Shown one piece after another: positions 39,604 through 48,540 of a stretch of DNA of 64,000 nucleotides. Source of the stretch: Acinetobacter sp. S54. GTDB taxonomy: Bacteria; Pseudomonadota; Gammaproteobacteria; Pseudomonadales; Moraxellaceae. The stretch spans positions 372,001 to 436,000 of the forward strand of contig NZ_JACVUI010000001.1 of assembly GCF_016624945.1 (NCBI RefSeq), given 5' to 3'. Under the pieces are notes generated by a model. That model had not been told where the DNA came from. It saw only the letters and a program-made list of their open reading frames with translations, and did not search any database. A program made the translations under genes and the position numbers. Every line of letters begins with the position of its first letter. Position 1 is the stretch's first letter.

Positions 39604-39759
39604 AAATCTGTTTCGTCACTATTTTTTAAGATGATTCGTTTTCGGATGATAGGGGCTGTGCTAAAGTGTGCAAAGCTGTAATGCTCCGAAATATGAAGGA
39701 TTCTGTAGGAAAGATGCAACAGCTAGTCGATTATTTTTTGGAAAAAATTAGAAAAGATC

Positions 39760-40965
39760 ATGCCTGCCTATCAATTTACTGCTATTGACGCTTCAGGAAA
39801 ACAGCAAAAAGGGGTGCTAGAAGGGGACTCTGCACGACAAATTCGCCAGCAATTAAGGGATAAAACCTGGACTCCGATTGCAGTCGAGCCTGTGGAACAA
39901 AAAGATAAACATCAGCAACGTTCATGGTTTCAAAAAAAGTTTAGTGCTTATGATCTGGCGCTTATGACGCGACAACTTTCTGTATTGGTTGCGGCGGCGA
40001 TTCCGCTTGAAGAAGCATTACGAGCAGTTGCCAAACAAAATGAAAAACCACATGTACAAAATCTATTACTTTCGGTGCGTTCTAAAGTACTTGAAGGGCA
40101 TTCGCTAGCTCAGGGCATGCAGCAATCAGGTCGTTTCCCGGACTTATATATTGCAACCATTGCGGCGGGGGAGCGTTCAGGTCATTTGGATCTAATTCTG
40201 GACCAACTTTCCGACTACACCGAAAACCGCTTTGCTATGCAAAAGAAAATTCAGGGCGCGATGATCTATCCGATTATTTTATTGCTTATGTCTTTTGCGA
40301 TTGTGATGGGGCTGATGACGTATGTCGTACCAGATATTGTTAAAACCTTTGATCAAAGTAAACAGGCATTACCTTGGATTACAGTGGCATTGATGAAAGC
40401 CAGTGATCTGATTCGTCATGCATGGCCATTTTTATTGGTGATCAGTATTATCAGCATTATTGCTTTCATCCGGTTTTTAAAAACCACAGCAGGGCATTAT
40501 GCATTTGATCGTTTAACGCTCAGGTTGCCATTATTTGGTAAATTATCGCGTGGTATAAACTCAGCACGTTTCGCTAGCACCTTATCGATTTTGACTCAGT
40601 CTGGTGTGCCTTTAGTCGATGCACTTAAAATTGGCGCTGCGGTGAGCAGTAACTGGGTGATTCGTGATGCAATTAATGTAGCTGCTGAGAAAGTGACGGA
40701 AGGGGGAAATTTGGCAACCCAGCTTGAGCGTTGTGGTTATTTCCCGCCAATGATGGTACAAATGATACGCAGTGGTGAAGCCTCTGGCGAGCTGGATCGA
40801 ATGTTGAAGCGAGCATCCGATATGCAGGATCGTGAAGTCACAACATTTATTTCCACCTTGCTGGCTTTGCTTGAGCCGTTAATGTTGGTGTTTATGGCGG
40901 CTATTGTATTGGTGATTGTGATTGCGGTAATGCTGCCAATTGTAAATATGAATAATATGATTTAA
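39760..40965 (+). CDS. gspF: Type II secretion system inner-membrane protein GspF
   Basis: 401 residues. Platform protein of the T2SS that interacts with the GspE ATPase. Start MPAYQFTAIDASGKQQKGVLEGDSARQIRQQLR is the GspF N-terminal domain. Two T2SSF repeats follow, each ending in a hydrophobic segment (MIYPIILLLMSFAIVMGLMTYVVPDIV about 167-193, and the C-terminal TLLALLEPLMLVFMAAIVLVIVIAVMLP). GERSGHLD and RSGEASGELDRM are the family signature in each repeat. Its stop codon overlaps the next ATG by one base. Confidence 0.95.
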   Translation: MPAYQFTAIDASGKQQKGVLEGDSARQIRQQLRDKTWTPIAVEPVEQKDKHQQRSWFQKKFSAYDLALMTRQLSVLVAAAIPLEEALRAVAKQNEKPHVQNLLLSVRSKVLEGHSLAQGMQQSGRFPDLYIATIAAGERSGHLDLILDQLSDYTENRFAMQKKIQGAMIYPIILLLMSFAIVMGLMTYVVPDIVKTFDQSKQALPWITVALMKASDLIRHAWPFLLVISIISIIAFIRFLKTTAGHYAFDRLTLRLPLFGKLSRGINSARFASTLSILTQSGVPLVDALKIGAAVSSNWVIRDAINVAAEKVTEGGNLATQLERCGYFPPMMVQMIRSGEASGELDRMLKRASDMQDREVTTFISTLLALLEPLMLVFMAAIVLVIVIAVMLPIVNMNNMI

Positions 40966-41438
40966 TGAGTTGTATGTTAGAGATGGACATGAATAAGCAA
41001 AAAATTCAGAGCAAAATGATGAACAAACAATCTGGCTTTACACTCATTGAAGTAATGGTTGTGATTGTAATTTTAGGTGTTTTAGCGGCCTTAATCGTGC
41101 CGAATGTAATGGGACGTGGTGAAAAAGCCAAAGTGGATACCACGCAAATTACTCTCAAAGGCGTAGCAGGAGCTTTGGATCAATATAAACTGGACAATGG
41201 TCATTATCCTTCTATGCAGGAAGGTGGTTTAGATGCCTTGGTGAATCAGCCTGCGACGGCGAAGAATTGGTTGCCGGGTGGTTATGTCAAAGGTGGTTAT
41301 CCTAAAGATAGCTGGGAAAATGACATTCAGTATGTTATTCCTGGTACAGAAGGTCATGCTTATGACTTATATTCCTTTGGTGCAGATGGAAAATCTGGTG
41401 GCGAAGGGAACGATGCAGATATTTATTACAAACCTTAA
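40965..41438 (+). CDS. gspG: Type II secretion system major pseudopilin GspG
   Basis: Major pseudopilin of the T2SS. The class III leader ends KQSG and cleavage precedes FTLIEVMVVIVILGVLAALIVPNVMG, with the conserved Glu+5. The C-terminal GSPG domain has YPSMQEGGLDALVNQP, GGYPKDSWENDIQYVIPG and the Ca2+-loop region DLYSFGADGKSGGEGNDADI. The frame opens at ATG 40965, overlapping the gspF stop; internal ATGs at 40974, 40989 and 41016 would give shorter leaders closer to the family norm, and none has a clear Shine-Dalgarno, so coupling to gspF is likely. Confidence 0.95.
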   Translation: MSCMLEMDMNKQKIQSKMMNKQSGFTLIEVMVVIVILGVLAALIVPNVMGRGEKAKVDTTQITLKGVAGALDQYKLDNGHYPSMQEGGLDALVNQPATAKNWLPGGYVKGGYPKDSWENDIQYVIPGTEGHAYDLYSFGADGKSGGEGNDADIYYKP

Positions 41439-41779
41439 AATCTGCTCTTAAAATTAATTTCAGAAATAGATAACGTTTTTAAATAAGAGCGTTATCTATG
41501 TAAAATAATGAAGTGATGATATGGAAATTATCTGTTTATATTATCGGATTAAAAAATAAAAACCGTAGAATGATAATACATCTCAATTTGAAAATTTAAT
41601 TTATTGCATTGATTTTAATGTATATATTAAAAATATAAAGATATGAGATTTATAATAAGAACGATTTCCATATTTACTGATTACAAGATATATAAATTAT
41701 GGATAAAAATAGACTTTTTATTTAATTAAAACCTTGCATAATAGCTCTTAAGTCAGTCATTTTACTGTCGGAGGATAGC
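41439..41779. other. AT-rich spacer with one long hairpin after gspG
   Basis: ATAGATAACG (41466-41475) pairs perfectly with CGTTATCTAT (41490-41499) across a 14-nt loop, but no U tract follows. The rest is very AT rich. A -10-like CATAAT at 41737-41742 lies 38 bp before the next gene's ATG. Confidence 0.4.
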
Positions 41780-42118
41780 ATGAAAGCATTATTTTTTTCG
41801 GATGAAATTAATCAATTTCATGGGGCAATGCTCAAATCTGTTCTCTTGATTTTGAGTTTATTGCCTATTAGTCAGGGTATTTTGGCGGTTTGGCAGATGT
41901 CAGATGCCAGTAGTCAAATTATGGTTGGATTTGTTGCACTCAGTTTATTTAGTGCTCTCCTCATTTTAAGTTTTTATTCGGCCTTGAAAGCGACTGTATT
42001 GAAAGTCGTAATCGACGAAAAGATTTCAAATGTCGAACAAATGATGGTGTCAGTTTATCGTTATGTTCCGATGTTGAGTCTGGCTGCCATGGTTTCATAT
42101 CTTACTGCCACATTATAA
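41780..42118 (+). CDS. Small inner-membrane protein of unknown function
   Basis: 112 residues with three hydrophobic stretches: MLKSVLLILSLLPISQGILAVW (about 17-38), IMVGFVALSLFSALLILSFYSAL (about 47-69) and YVPMLSLAAMVSYLTATL at the C-terminus. GGAGGATAGC before the ATG is a strong ribosome-binding site, and a good terminator follows, both supporting a real gene. I do not recognise the family. Confidence 0.7.
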   Translation: MKALFFSDEINQFHGAMLKSVLLILSLLPISQGILAVWQMSDASSQIMVGFVALSLFSALLILSFYSALKATVLKVVIDEKISNVEQMMVSVYRYVPMLSLAAMVSYLTATL

Positions 42119-42133
42119 ATAGATAATGTGATT

Positions 42134-42160
42134 AAAACGGGGCTTTAGCCTCGTTTTTTT
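42134..42160 (+). terminator. Intrinsic terminator of the small membrane protein gene
   Basis: AACGGGGCT pairs with AGCCTCGTT (one G-U pair) over a TT turn, followed by a run of Ts. Confidence 0.8.
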
Positions 42161-42351
42161 ATTATCCCATTTCTAACATCTGCTTGTAACTACATCATAG
42201 TTTTAGAAGCAAATGAGATGGAAAATATACATGAGGGAGTTAATTTGAATGGGTGCCTACAGGTTTTCATAATGTTGTCATGTTCAAAATCGTGTCTTGA
42301 GTATCGGGTTTGGATGCATTGTTAGGAATTGGATGGCTTTAAAATATTTAT

Positions 42352-42384
42352 AAAAAAACCGAGATTGGTGAGAAATCTCGGTTT
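42352..42384 (-). terminator. Intrinsic terminator of corC-lnt
   Basis: On the minus strand AAACCGAGATT pairs with AATCTCGGTTT over a 7-nt loop, followed by a T7 run. Confidence 0.88.
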
Positions 42385-42405
42385 AACTAAAGTGAACAAT
42401 ACCAC

Positions 42406-43965
42406 TTAACGTCTTGACTTAAAGCTCACATTGACTTGCTTGGGGCGATAAAACCAACCCACCATCAAAAGTAACAGAGAAAAGATGAGAATTGGCCAGT
42501 CACTTAAACGGGTATACAATGTTTCGCCTTGCATAGCAGGCAAATCCCCACGCAGAACTGCTTCTTTATCAATGGGGGCTTGTTTAACGATGTGCCCATG
42601 TTGATCAATAAAAGCAGTCACCCCTGTATTGGTCGCACGAATAAACCATCGCCCATTTTCTTTGGCACGCATCTGCACCATTTGTAAATGCTGCATGGGA
42701 CCTGCGGTTCCAGTAAACCATGCATCATTTGAAACAGTCACTAAAAAGTCACTATTCTCGGCATTACGTCGGGTTAGGTTTGGATAAGCAATTTCATAGC
42801 AAATGGCAGCTGCGAGTGGGTGGCCTTTAATCATTAAAGGTTTTTGATTGTTCGACCCTTGACTGAAACCGCTCATCGAAGGGTCATTTTGTAAGGCAGG
42901 TAATACCCAACTTAATAAACCCGAAAGTGGAATATATTCACCAAACGGCACCAAACGCTGTTTTTTATACAGTCCTGAAGAATCACTTCCCGATGCCATA
43001 ATACTATTGTAATACTGAGGTGTCCCAACCTGTTGAGAGGCTTGCATGTCCCAATACGGAATGCCTGTAACCCAGGCTGAACCTGTTTTTTGAGCTTGCT
43101 GCTGCATAGCATTTAAAAAAGGTTCAATATCAGTTTGGAACATAGGAATGGAGGATTCGGGCCACACGATTAAATCCCGTCCCCATTCTGTACGCGTTAA
43201 ATTGGCATAGATCATCAAGGTCTTTACCTGATATTCGGTCAGCCATTTTAAATCTTGTGGAATGTTGCCTTGAATGAGGGATATGGATAATGGTTTGCTG
43301 TCTTTTGCATGTACAAATTCAAGTTTTGACGCTCCCCATGCACCCAACACTAATAAGGCCGATGGAAAAACCCAGTAAATACGGCGTTGGAGAATTTCAA
43401 CCAATGCACAGGCCAAGACAATAACGACAAAAGAAACTCCAAAGATCCCAAACAGCGGGGCATAGCCATCCAGCAACCGTTCAGTGAATGCATAACCTGC
43501 GAAAAGCCACGGAAAGCCTGTAAAAACCCATGTTTTTGCCCATTCAAAGAATACCCAAAGTGGGGCAAAAGTGAGGGGAGTTTCTGGAAAAAAACGCCGA
43601 TATAGCCAAGTCTGAACTGCGGTAAAGAGTCCCATGACCAATGCCATAAAAGCGATCATAAGCACGCTCAAAACGGCATTGGTATCACCATAAACATGTA
43701 TGGAGGTGTAAAGCCAAAATGCACCGACAAACCACAAACCAAAGCCATATGCCCAACCAATCCCAAAGGCCTGTTTAGCAGAACGCTTTTTGAGTGAAGC
43801 ATATAATAACGCTGGTGATAAAATAGCCAACCACCAGTAATAATAAGGTGCGAGTGCTAAACTAAAAATAGCGCCTGCGCATAATGAAATGAGCAGGGGA
43901 ATAATAAAAGGCAATTGTTTTTGTTGCTGGGAGGATCCTAACAATTTATCAAAGTATGTTCTCAT
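42406..43965 (-). CDS. lnt: Apolipoprotein N-acyltransferase
   Basis: 519 residues. N-acylates the cysteine of apolipoproteins in the inner membrane. About six to eight N-terminal helices precede a nitrilase-type domain with the Glu-Lys-Cys triad visible as LIVWPESSIP (Glu), KKQRLVPFGEYIP (Lys) and PLAAAICYEIAYP (Cys). A last helix lies near PILIFSLLLLMVGWFY. Its ATG overlaps the corC stop by 4 bp, so the two are translationally coupled, the usual proteobacterial arrangement. Confidence 0.96.
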   Translation of the reverse strand: MRTYFDKLLGSSQQQKQLPFIIPLLISLCAGAIFSLALAPYYYWWLAILSPALLYASLKKRSAKQAFGIGWAYGFGLWFVGAFWLYTSIHVYGDTNAVLSVLMIAFMALVMGLFTAVQTWLYRRFFPETPLTFAPLWVFFEWAKTWVFTGFPWLFAGYAFTERLLDGYAPLFGIFGVSFVVIVLACALVEILQRRIYWVFPSALLVLGAWGASKLEFVHAKDSKPLSISLIQGNIPQDLKWLTEYQVKTLMIYANLTRTEWGRDLIVWPESSIPMFQTDIEPFLNAMQQQAQKTGSAWVTGIPYWDMQASQQVGTPQYYNSIMASGSDSSGLYKKQRLVPFGEYIPLSGLLSWVLPALQNDPSMSGFSQGSNNQKPLMIKGHPLAAAICYEIAYPNLTRRNAENSDFLVTVSNDAWFTGTAGPMQHLQMVQMRAKENGRWFIRATNTGVTAFIDQHGHIVKQAPIDKEAVLRGDLPAMQGETLYTRLSDWPILIFSLLLLMVGWFYRPKQVNVSFKSRR

Positions 43966-44801
43966 TTACGAACAGCTCGAATCAGATGAATAGTACGTGC
44001 ATCTGCTTCAACAATGGTAAATTCCCAATTTTCAAGTTCTACGACCTGACCTTGCAAATCACTCACTAAACCAATTTCCTGAAGCAATAAACCGCCCATA
44101 GTTTCTACTTCATCGTCAGAAAAATCAGCATCTAAAATCGTATTAAAGTGTTCAATTGGTGTAAGTGCTTGTACCAACCAGCTATTTGCTTTGTTATGTG
44201 TGTGATCGGGCACAATATATTGTGCTTCTTCATCGGCATTGTCGTGTTCATCTTCAATTTCACCAACAATTTCTTCGAGAATATCCTCAAGAGTAACCAG
44301 ACCTGAAGTCGTACCGTATTCGTCAATCACAATAGCAATATGCGTTTGTGTATGTTTTAGCATACGAAATACTTGATCAGAGCGAGCGCTTTCTGGAACA
44401 AAAAGTGGCTGTCTCATCAATGCACGCACATCGACTTTAGTCCCTTGTTCGGTGAGAAAAGGCAACAAATCTTTAGCGAGTAGAATTCCTACCACATTAT
44501 CTGGTTGATCAGATGAAAAGACAGGGAAGCGCGAATGTGCAGACTCAACCAGTACATGCAAAATATCCAGTAACTCGTCGTCTTCTTGTAGACTGATCAT
44601 GGCAGTACGAGGCGTCATAACTTCACGAATTTTAGTTGCAGGAAGATCCAGTACACCTTCTAGCATAGCCACGGTGTCGGGCTCTAAAAAACGTTGTGAA
44701 TCCTGAACGAGTTTTAACAGTTCGTCACGTGTTTCTGGTGCAGTGCCTAACCATTTTCTTAAGCCACGCATACCCCACGATGGGCCTGATTCCTCTTGCA
44801 T
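43962..44801 (-). CDS. corC: CorC/HlyC-type CBS-domain protein (Mg2+/Co2+ efflux)
   Basis: 279 residues. Two CBS domains (EVMTPRTAMISLQEDDELLDILHV and PLFVPESARSDQVFRMLKHTQTHIAIVIDEYGTTSGLVTLEDILEEIVGEIEDE), then the CorC_HlyC C-terminal domain ending FTIVEADARTIHLIRAVRK. No membrane helices. The translated frame extends to 44930, but ATG 44801 (MQEESGPS) has AGGA 8 nt upstream and the preceding residues are not family-like. Its proposed role in cation efflux comes from the family; genetic linkage to lnt is conserved. Confidence 0.92.
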   Translation of the reverse strand: MQEESGPSWGMRGLRKWLGTAPETRDELLKLVQDSQRFLEPDTVAMLEGVLDLPATKIREVMTPRTAMISLQEDDELLDILHVLVESAHSRFPVFSSDQPDNVVGILLAKDLLPFLTEQGTKVDVRALMRQPLFVPESARSDQVFRMLKHTQTHIAIVIDEYGTTSGLVTLEDILEEIVGEIEDEHDNADEEAQYIVPDHTHNKANSWLVQALTPIEHFNTILDADFSDDEVETMGGLLLQEIGLVSDLQGQVVELENWEFTIVEADARTIHLIRAVRK

Positions 44802-44992
44802 GATCTTTCCTAAAGACTCTTGATTTGCCAATAAATGATTTTTAATCATACCGAAGAAAAATGGCTTATGCATTACTAAAACGATTGGAAAGCGTAAATG
44901 ATTCAAATTGATGAGTCGTGATTTTCTCATTTCTCTTGTGAGGTTAAGTTTATGTTAGACTATGGCCCTATTTTTTGAGCTCAAGTATAGGC

Positions 44993-45250
44993 ATGTCCTC
45001 ATTAGATTTAACTCCTTCGATTCAACTAAATACTCGCGGTTTGCGCTGTCCCGAACCTGTCATGATGTTGCATCAAGCTATTCGAAAATCAAAATCAGGT
45101 GATATCGTAGAAATAGTTGCAACTGATCCTTCTACTTCTTGGGATATTCCAAAGTTTTGTATGCATTTGGGGCATGAATTATTAGCTAAGGAAGAAACTC
45201 AGGATGAGAACGGTTTAAAAGAATATCGTTATCTGGTGAAAAAAGGCTGA
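44993..45250 (+). CDS. tusA: Sulfur carrier protein TusA family
   Basis: 85 residues with the TusA motif LNTRGLRCPEPVMMLHQAIRK; Cys19 is the persulfide-carrying residue. Used in 2-thiouridine tRNA modification and general sulfur trafficking. The frame also opens at a TTG (44975), but ATG 44993 gives the family length. The next gene starts 8 bp downstream. Confidence 0.93.
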   Translation: MSSLDLTPSIQLNTRGLRCPEPVMMLHQAIRKSKSGDIVEIVATDPSTSWDIPKFCMHLGHELLAKEETQDENGLKEYRYLVKKG

Positions 45251-45258
45251 TAAAGATA

Positions 45259-45855
45259 ATGATATCAACTTATCTGGCCGGATTGCTGCTCGGATTTTCT
45301 TTAATTTTAGCCATTGGTGCACAAAATGCTTTTGTATTAAAGCAAGGGTTACTGAAGCAACATATCTTTTGGGTATGTCTGATTTGTGCAACATCGGATG
45401 CCTTGTTGATCTCACTCGGTATTTTTGGATTTGCTGGTTTATTGAGTCAACAGCAATGGTTGATTCATGCCATGAAATGGTTCGGTGCAATTTTCCTGTT
45501 TGCTTACGGGTTACGCAGTTTTTATAGTGCCTATACCGCGAAAGATGGTTTACATGCATCTGAACAGAAAGTAAATTCATTGGCACAAACCCTAATTTTA
45601 TGTTTAAGTTTTTCTTGGCTAAATCCGCATGTTTATCTGGATACGGTAATTTTATTAGGCTCTATTTCTTCTCAATATAGCAACAAAGCTGCTTTCGCTG
45701 CAGGGGCAGTTACTGCATCCGTGGTATTCTTTTTTAGTTTAGGCTATGGAGCAAGATTGCTTGAGCCAATTTTTGAAAAACCCAAAGCATGGAAAATTTT
45801 AGATATTCTTATCGGTGTAGTGATGTGGTTGATTGCTTATTCTTTGCTAGTTTGA
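45259..45855 (+). CDS. LysE/ArgO family amino-acid exporter
   Basis: 198 residues, six hydrophobic helices, inner membrane. LAGLLLGFSLILAIGAQNAFVLKQGLLKQHIFWVCLICATSDALLISLG is the LysE/ArgO signature (GxQNAFVLRQG...SDxxLI), and SFSWLNPHVYLDTVILLGSIS matches the second conserved segment. The likely substrate is arginine or lysine. No LysG/ArgP regulator is adjacent. Probably cotranscribed with tusA. Confidence 0.9.
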   Translation: MISTYLAGLLLGFSLILAIGAQNAFVLKQGLLKQHIFWVCLICATSDALLISLGIFGFAGLLSQQQWLIHAMKWFGAIFLFAYGLRSFYSAYTAKDGLHASEQKVNSLAQTLILCLSFSWLNPHVYLDTVILLGSISSQYSNKAAFAAGAVTASVVFFFSLGYGARLLEPIFEKPKAWKILDILIGVVMWLIAYSLLV

Positions 45856-45962
45856 TATTTAAATGAATATAAATAAATGAGTTTTCTATAAACAGCTAGA
45901 CCAAAAGCATATATTATTTTTAACGACAATAATCAAAAAGCTTAAAAAGAGGGAAATTCATC

Positions 45963-46988
45963 ATGTCTAAAAAGTTAATCAATGCTGTCATTTTGTCATC
46001 TCTTTCATTGGGAGCAACCAGCGTTTATGCAGATGAGAGTGTCACGGTTACGCCTAAAAACTTTGTACGAGCTGAGAGCGATTTATATCTTAGTGCGCAG
46101 GTGAAAGATGGTGGTTTAGGTAAATTATATAACCGTAGAGATGTGGCTTCGGTACAAAATCAGACCATTATTCGTTTAAACCGCGATACCCTATATTCTT
46201 CAGGTGTTTATGATCTGGATGCGGGGCCTGTAAAAATCACAATGCCTGATACCAAAGGGCGATTTCAATCCTTGCAAGTCATTTCTGAAGATCATTACAC
46301 GCCTTTTGTGATTTATGACAAAGGCACTTATGTGTTTAATAAGGAAAATATTGGAACACGATATGTTTTATTTGGATTTAGAACTCTGGTTAATCCAAAT
46401 GATCCTAAAGATGTGAACGCTGCACATGCCGTGCAAGATCAAATCAAAATTGAACAAGCCAATGGCCCTGGAAAATTTGAGATTCCAAAGTGGGACCTAG
46501 TCAGCCAAAAGAAAGTCCGAGATGCGTTGCTTGTCTTAAGCGAAACATTATCGGATACCAATGGGATGTTTGGTAAGAAAAATGAGGTCGATCCTGTTTT
46601 ACATTTAATCGGTTCAGCCTCGGCATGGGGAGGCAATCCAGAAACAGAAGCGACTTATTTGAATATCACCCCAAAACAAAATGATGGTAAAACGGTTTAT
46701 AAACTTTCGGTGAAAGATGTACCCGTAGATGAGTTCTGGTCGGTGAGTGTTTATAACGAACAGGGATATTATCAACCTAATGAATTGAACAGCTATAACC
46801 TTAACAGTGTCACTGCTCAAAAAGCCAAAGATGGTTCGATTACGATTCAGTTTGGCGCATGTAATAAAACCACCGTCAATTGCATTCCTATTGTAAAAGG
46901 CTGGAACTATATGGTTCGCCTATATCGGCCACAAGCATCTATTTTAAATGGAACATGGCATTTTCCAGAAGCTCAACCTATTAAATAA
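45963..46988 (+). CDS. DUF1254/DUF1214 family exported protein
   Basis: 341 residues with a signal peptide (about 1-23, TSVYA). The N-terminal DUF1254 part includes TIIRLNRDTLYSSGVYDLDAGPVKITMPDTKGRFQSLQVISEDHYTPFVIY. The C-terminal DUF1214 part has VKDVPVDEFWSVSVYNEQGYYQPNELNSYNLNSVTA and GWNYMVRLYRPQASILNGTWHFPEAQP. Function unknown; these proteins occur as periplasmic partners of many metabolic genes. GAGGGAAATT precedes the ATG. Confidence 0.88.
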   Translation: MSKKLINAVILSSLSLGATSVYADESVTVTPKNFVRAESDLYLSAQVKDGGLGKLYNRRDVASVQNQTIIRLNRDTLYSSGVYDLDAGPVKITMPDTKGRFQSLQVISEDHYTPFVIYDKGTYVFNKENIGTRYVLFGFRTLVNPNDPKDVNAAHAVQDQIKIEQANGPGKFEIPKWDLVSQKKVRDALLVLSETLSDTNGMFGKKNEVDPVLHLIGSASAWGGNPETEATYLNITPKQNDGKTVYKLSVKDVPVDEFWSVSVYNEQGYYQPNELNSYNLNSVTAQKAKDGSITIQFGACNKTTVNCIPIVKGWNYMVRLYRPQASILNGTWHFPEAQPIK

Positions 46989-47008
46989 CATTGCCATTTT
47001 GTATAAAC

Positions 47009-47052
47009 AATGATGTATTCAGTTTTCATGATCTGAATACATCATTTTAATT
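47009..47052. terminator. Bidirectional terminator between DUF1254 gene and balon-like gene
   Basis: A perfect 14-bp stem (AATGATGTATTCAG with CTGAATACATCATT) with a 10-nt loop, then TTAATTTTA on the plus strand. It serves two convergent genes. Confidence 0.75.
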
Positions 47053-48180
47053 TTACAAGGCATAACGGCTCAGTAAGGTGATAGGTGTTTTTCCATTTAA
47101 ATAGGCTTCTGGCAAAAATACAATATGACCGCCATGTGTTTGTGCAGCATCGATCACATGATTAATCACATCAACTGGAGATGTATCTTCTTCTGGTGCA
47201 GCACTAAACTCAATACGTTGTTGTTCAATATTTACAAACCCATTCACACGATACCCTTGCTGTACATAAAGAGTATCCACATTGCCCTGTAAAGCTGCCT
47301 GATAAATATTCTGCAAATCTGTAATTACACGATCACTGCCATAAATCTGATCTAATTGATGAGCATTGTTTTGATGAATTTTAATTTGATAGTCACTTAA
47401 TGCATTTTGAATACTTTCAACAATATGTCTTGGTTCACTGTCTTCAAGTTGAGTGACATTATCAACGCAAAAAATAATTTGATTGGGTTGATCACAGATC
47501 GATTCATAAAAACTGATATTACGACGATCACCTACAAGAACAATTGGGAGCGGCTTTTGCGCATGTACCACTTGTACATTTTTATCGACTCGATTTAAAA
47601 ACTCTTTGAGATAACGATCTTCTTGTGCCGCAGCGGAACGTTCTGTTGCGGTCAGACTATATAACGTTTCATTTTTGACGGGAAAAGCGCCGTGTGGCAA
47701 AAGGGGATTGAGATCTTGATCCAATTCTGAAAATTCATGAATAACGGTGCTATTTGAAGCCTGAATCAAACGACCTTTTTCGCGTGTCACCACCACAATA
47801 TAATAATCCAATGCATAAGACAGTTCGCGGATAAAATCACGCAGTACAAATTGGCTATCAATGATGATTCTGGTCTGAGTTTTAAAAGGTAAACGAATCA
47901 CTTCAACCTGATCGGGTGTGGCAAAAATTGCTAATGTATCCAGATGATAGTTTGGATTTAAGTCGTCTGTTTTTTGATGAATTTGCTTTAAAAATTGTGC
48001 CACAAAAACTTTGTCATAGGATTTCGATAATTGTTCTTCAAGTTGTTTTAACTGGTTTTTGAGGGCAATATGATCTTGTTGATTGTCTGGAAAAGTGCGA
48101 TGAGTAGGGACAAAAATAGAAACTGCAGGTGTAGCACGTATAGGCTGAAGTGATTGAAGTGTTTGTTTTAAATCGAGCAT
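47053..48180 (-). CDS. Balon-type ribosome hibernation factor (baeRF3 / AOC03_06830 family)
   Basis: 375 residues. It resembles the baeRF3 release-factor-like family: N-terminal VSIFVPTHRTFPDNQQDHIALKNQLKQ, a middle domain with YYIVVVTREKGRLIQAS, and C-terminal VIDAAQTHGGHIVFLPEAYLNGKTPITLLSRYAL. There is no GGQ, so it should not hydrolyse peptidyl-tRNA. The family includes Balon of Psychrobacter urativorans (AOC03_06830), a Moraxellaceae relative that enters the ribosomal A site with EF-Tu during cold shock and starvation. ATG 48180 is preferred to 48198 because AAGGATGAG lies 5-8 nt upstream. Monocistronic. Confidence 0.82.
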   Translation of the reverse strand: MLDLKQTLQSLQPIRATPAVSIFVPTHRTFPDNQQDHIALKNQLKQLEEQLSKSYDKVFVAQFLKQIHQKTDDLNPNYHLDTLAIFATPDQVEVIRLPFKTQTRIIIDSQFVLRDFIRELSYALDYYIVVVTREKGRLIQASNSTVIHEFSELDQDLNPLLPHGAFPVKNETLYSLTATERSAAAQEDRYLKEFLNRVDKNVQVVHAQKPLPIVLVGDRRNISFYESICDQPNQIIFCVDNVTQLEDSEPRHIVESIQNALSDYQIKIHQNNAHQLDQIYGSDRVITDLQNIYQAALQGNVDTLYVQQGYRVNGFVNIEQQRIEFSAAPEEDTSPVDVINHVIDAAQTHGGHIVFLPEAYLNGKTPITLLSRYAL

Positions 48181-48198
48181 TATTCTCATCCTTTTCAA

Positions 48199-48426
48199 AG
48201 TATTATGATGAAACTATCTATTGCTCAAGATTTGCCATGAATTGTTCTTCATATGCGATGACTTGAGTGAATTGCTTAAAAGGTTTGACCAGCAATTAAC
48301 AACAGATCGAGATAGAATTAAAAATGTTTAAAATTTAGTCTAAGCGCTTCTGAACGGAAGTTAAGTAACAAAGATCGATAGAAATGTAAGCGTGATGAGG
48401 TGAGGCAAAATAAGCTAAAAACTGAA
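48199..48426. other. Spacer upstream of the balon-like gene
   Basis: About 230 bp without a gene. On the minus strand TTGAGC (48228-48223) and CATAAT (48207-48202) are a weak promoter candidate with a short 15-bp spacer, which would give a ~15-nt leader. No other structure recognised. Confidence 0.3.
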
Positions 48427-48461
48427 ATAAAAATGCACCGTAATTTTAATTACAGTGCATT
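48427..48461 (-). terminator. Intrinsic terminator of ETF-ubiquinone oxidoreductase gene
   Basis: On the minus strand AATGCAC-T-GTAATT pairs with AATTAC-G-GTGCATT with one mismatch, followed by TTTTATTTC. Confidence 0.8.
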
Positions 48462-48540
48462 GGATATGAGACACAACAACGTAATGAAAACATCTTCTGT
48501 TATGAAGAGCGACTAAAGCTCTGCCAAAACTATTCAGACA

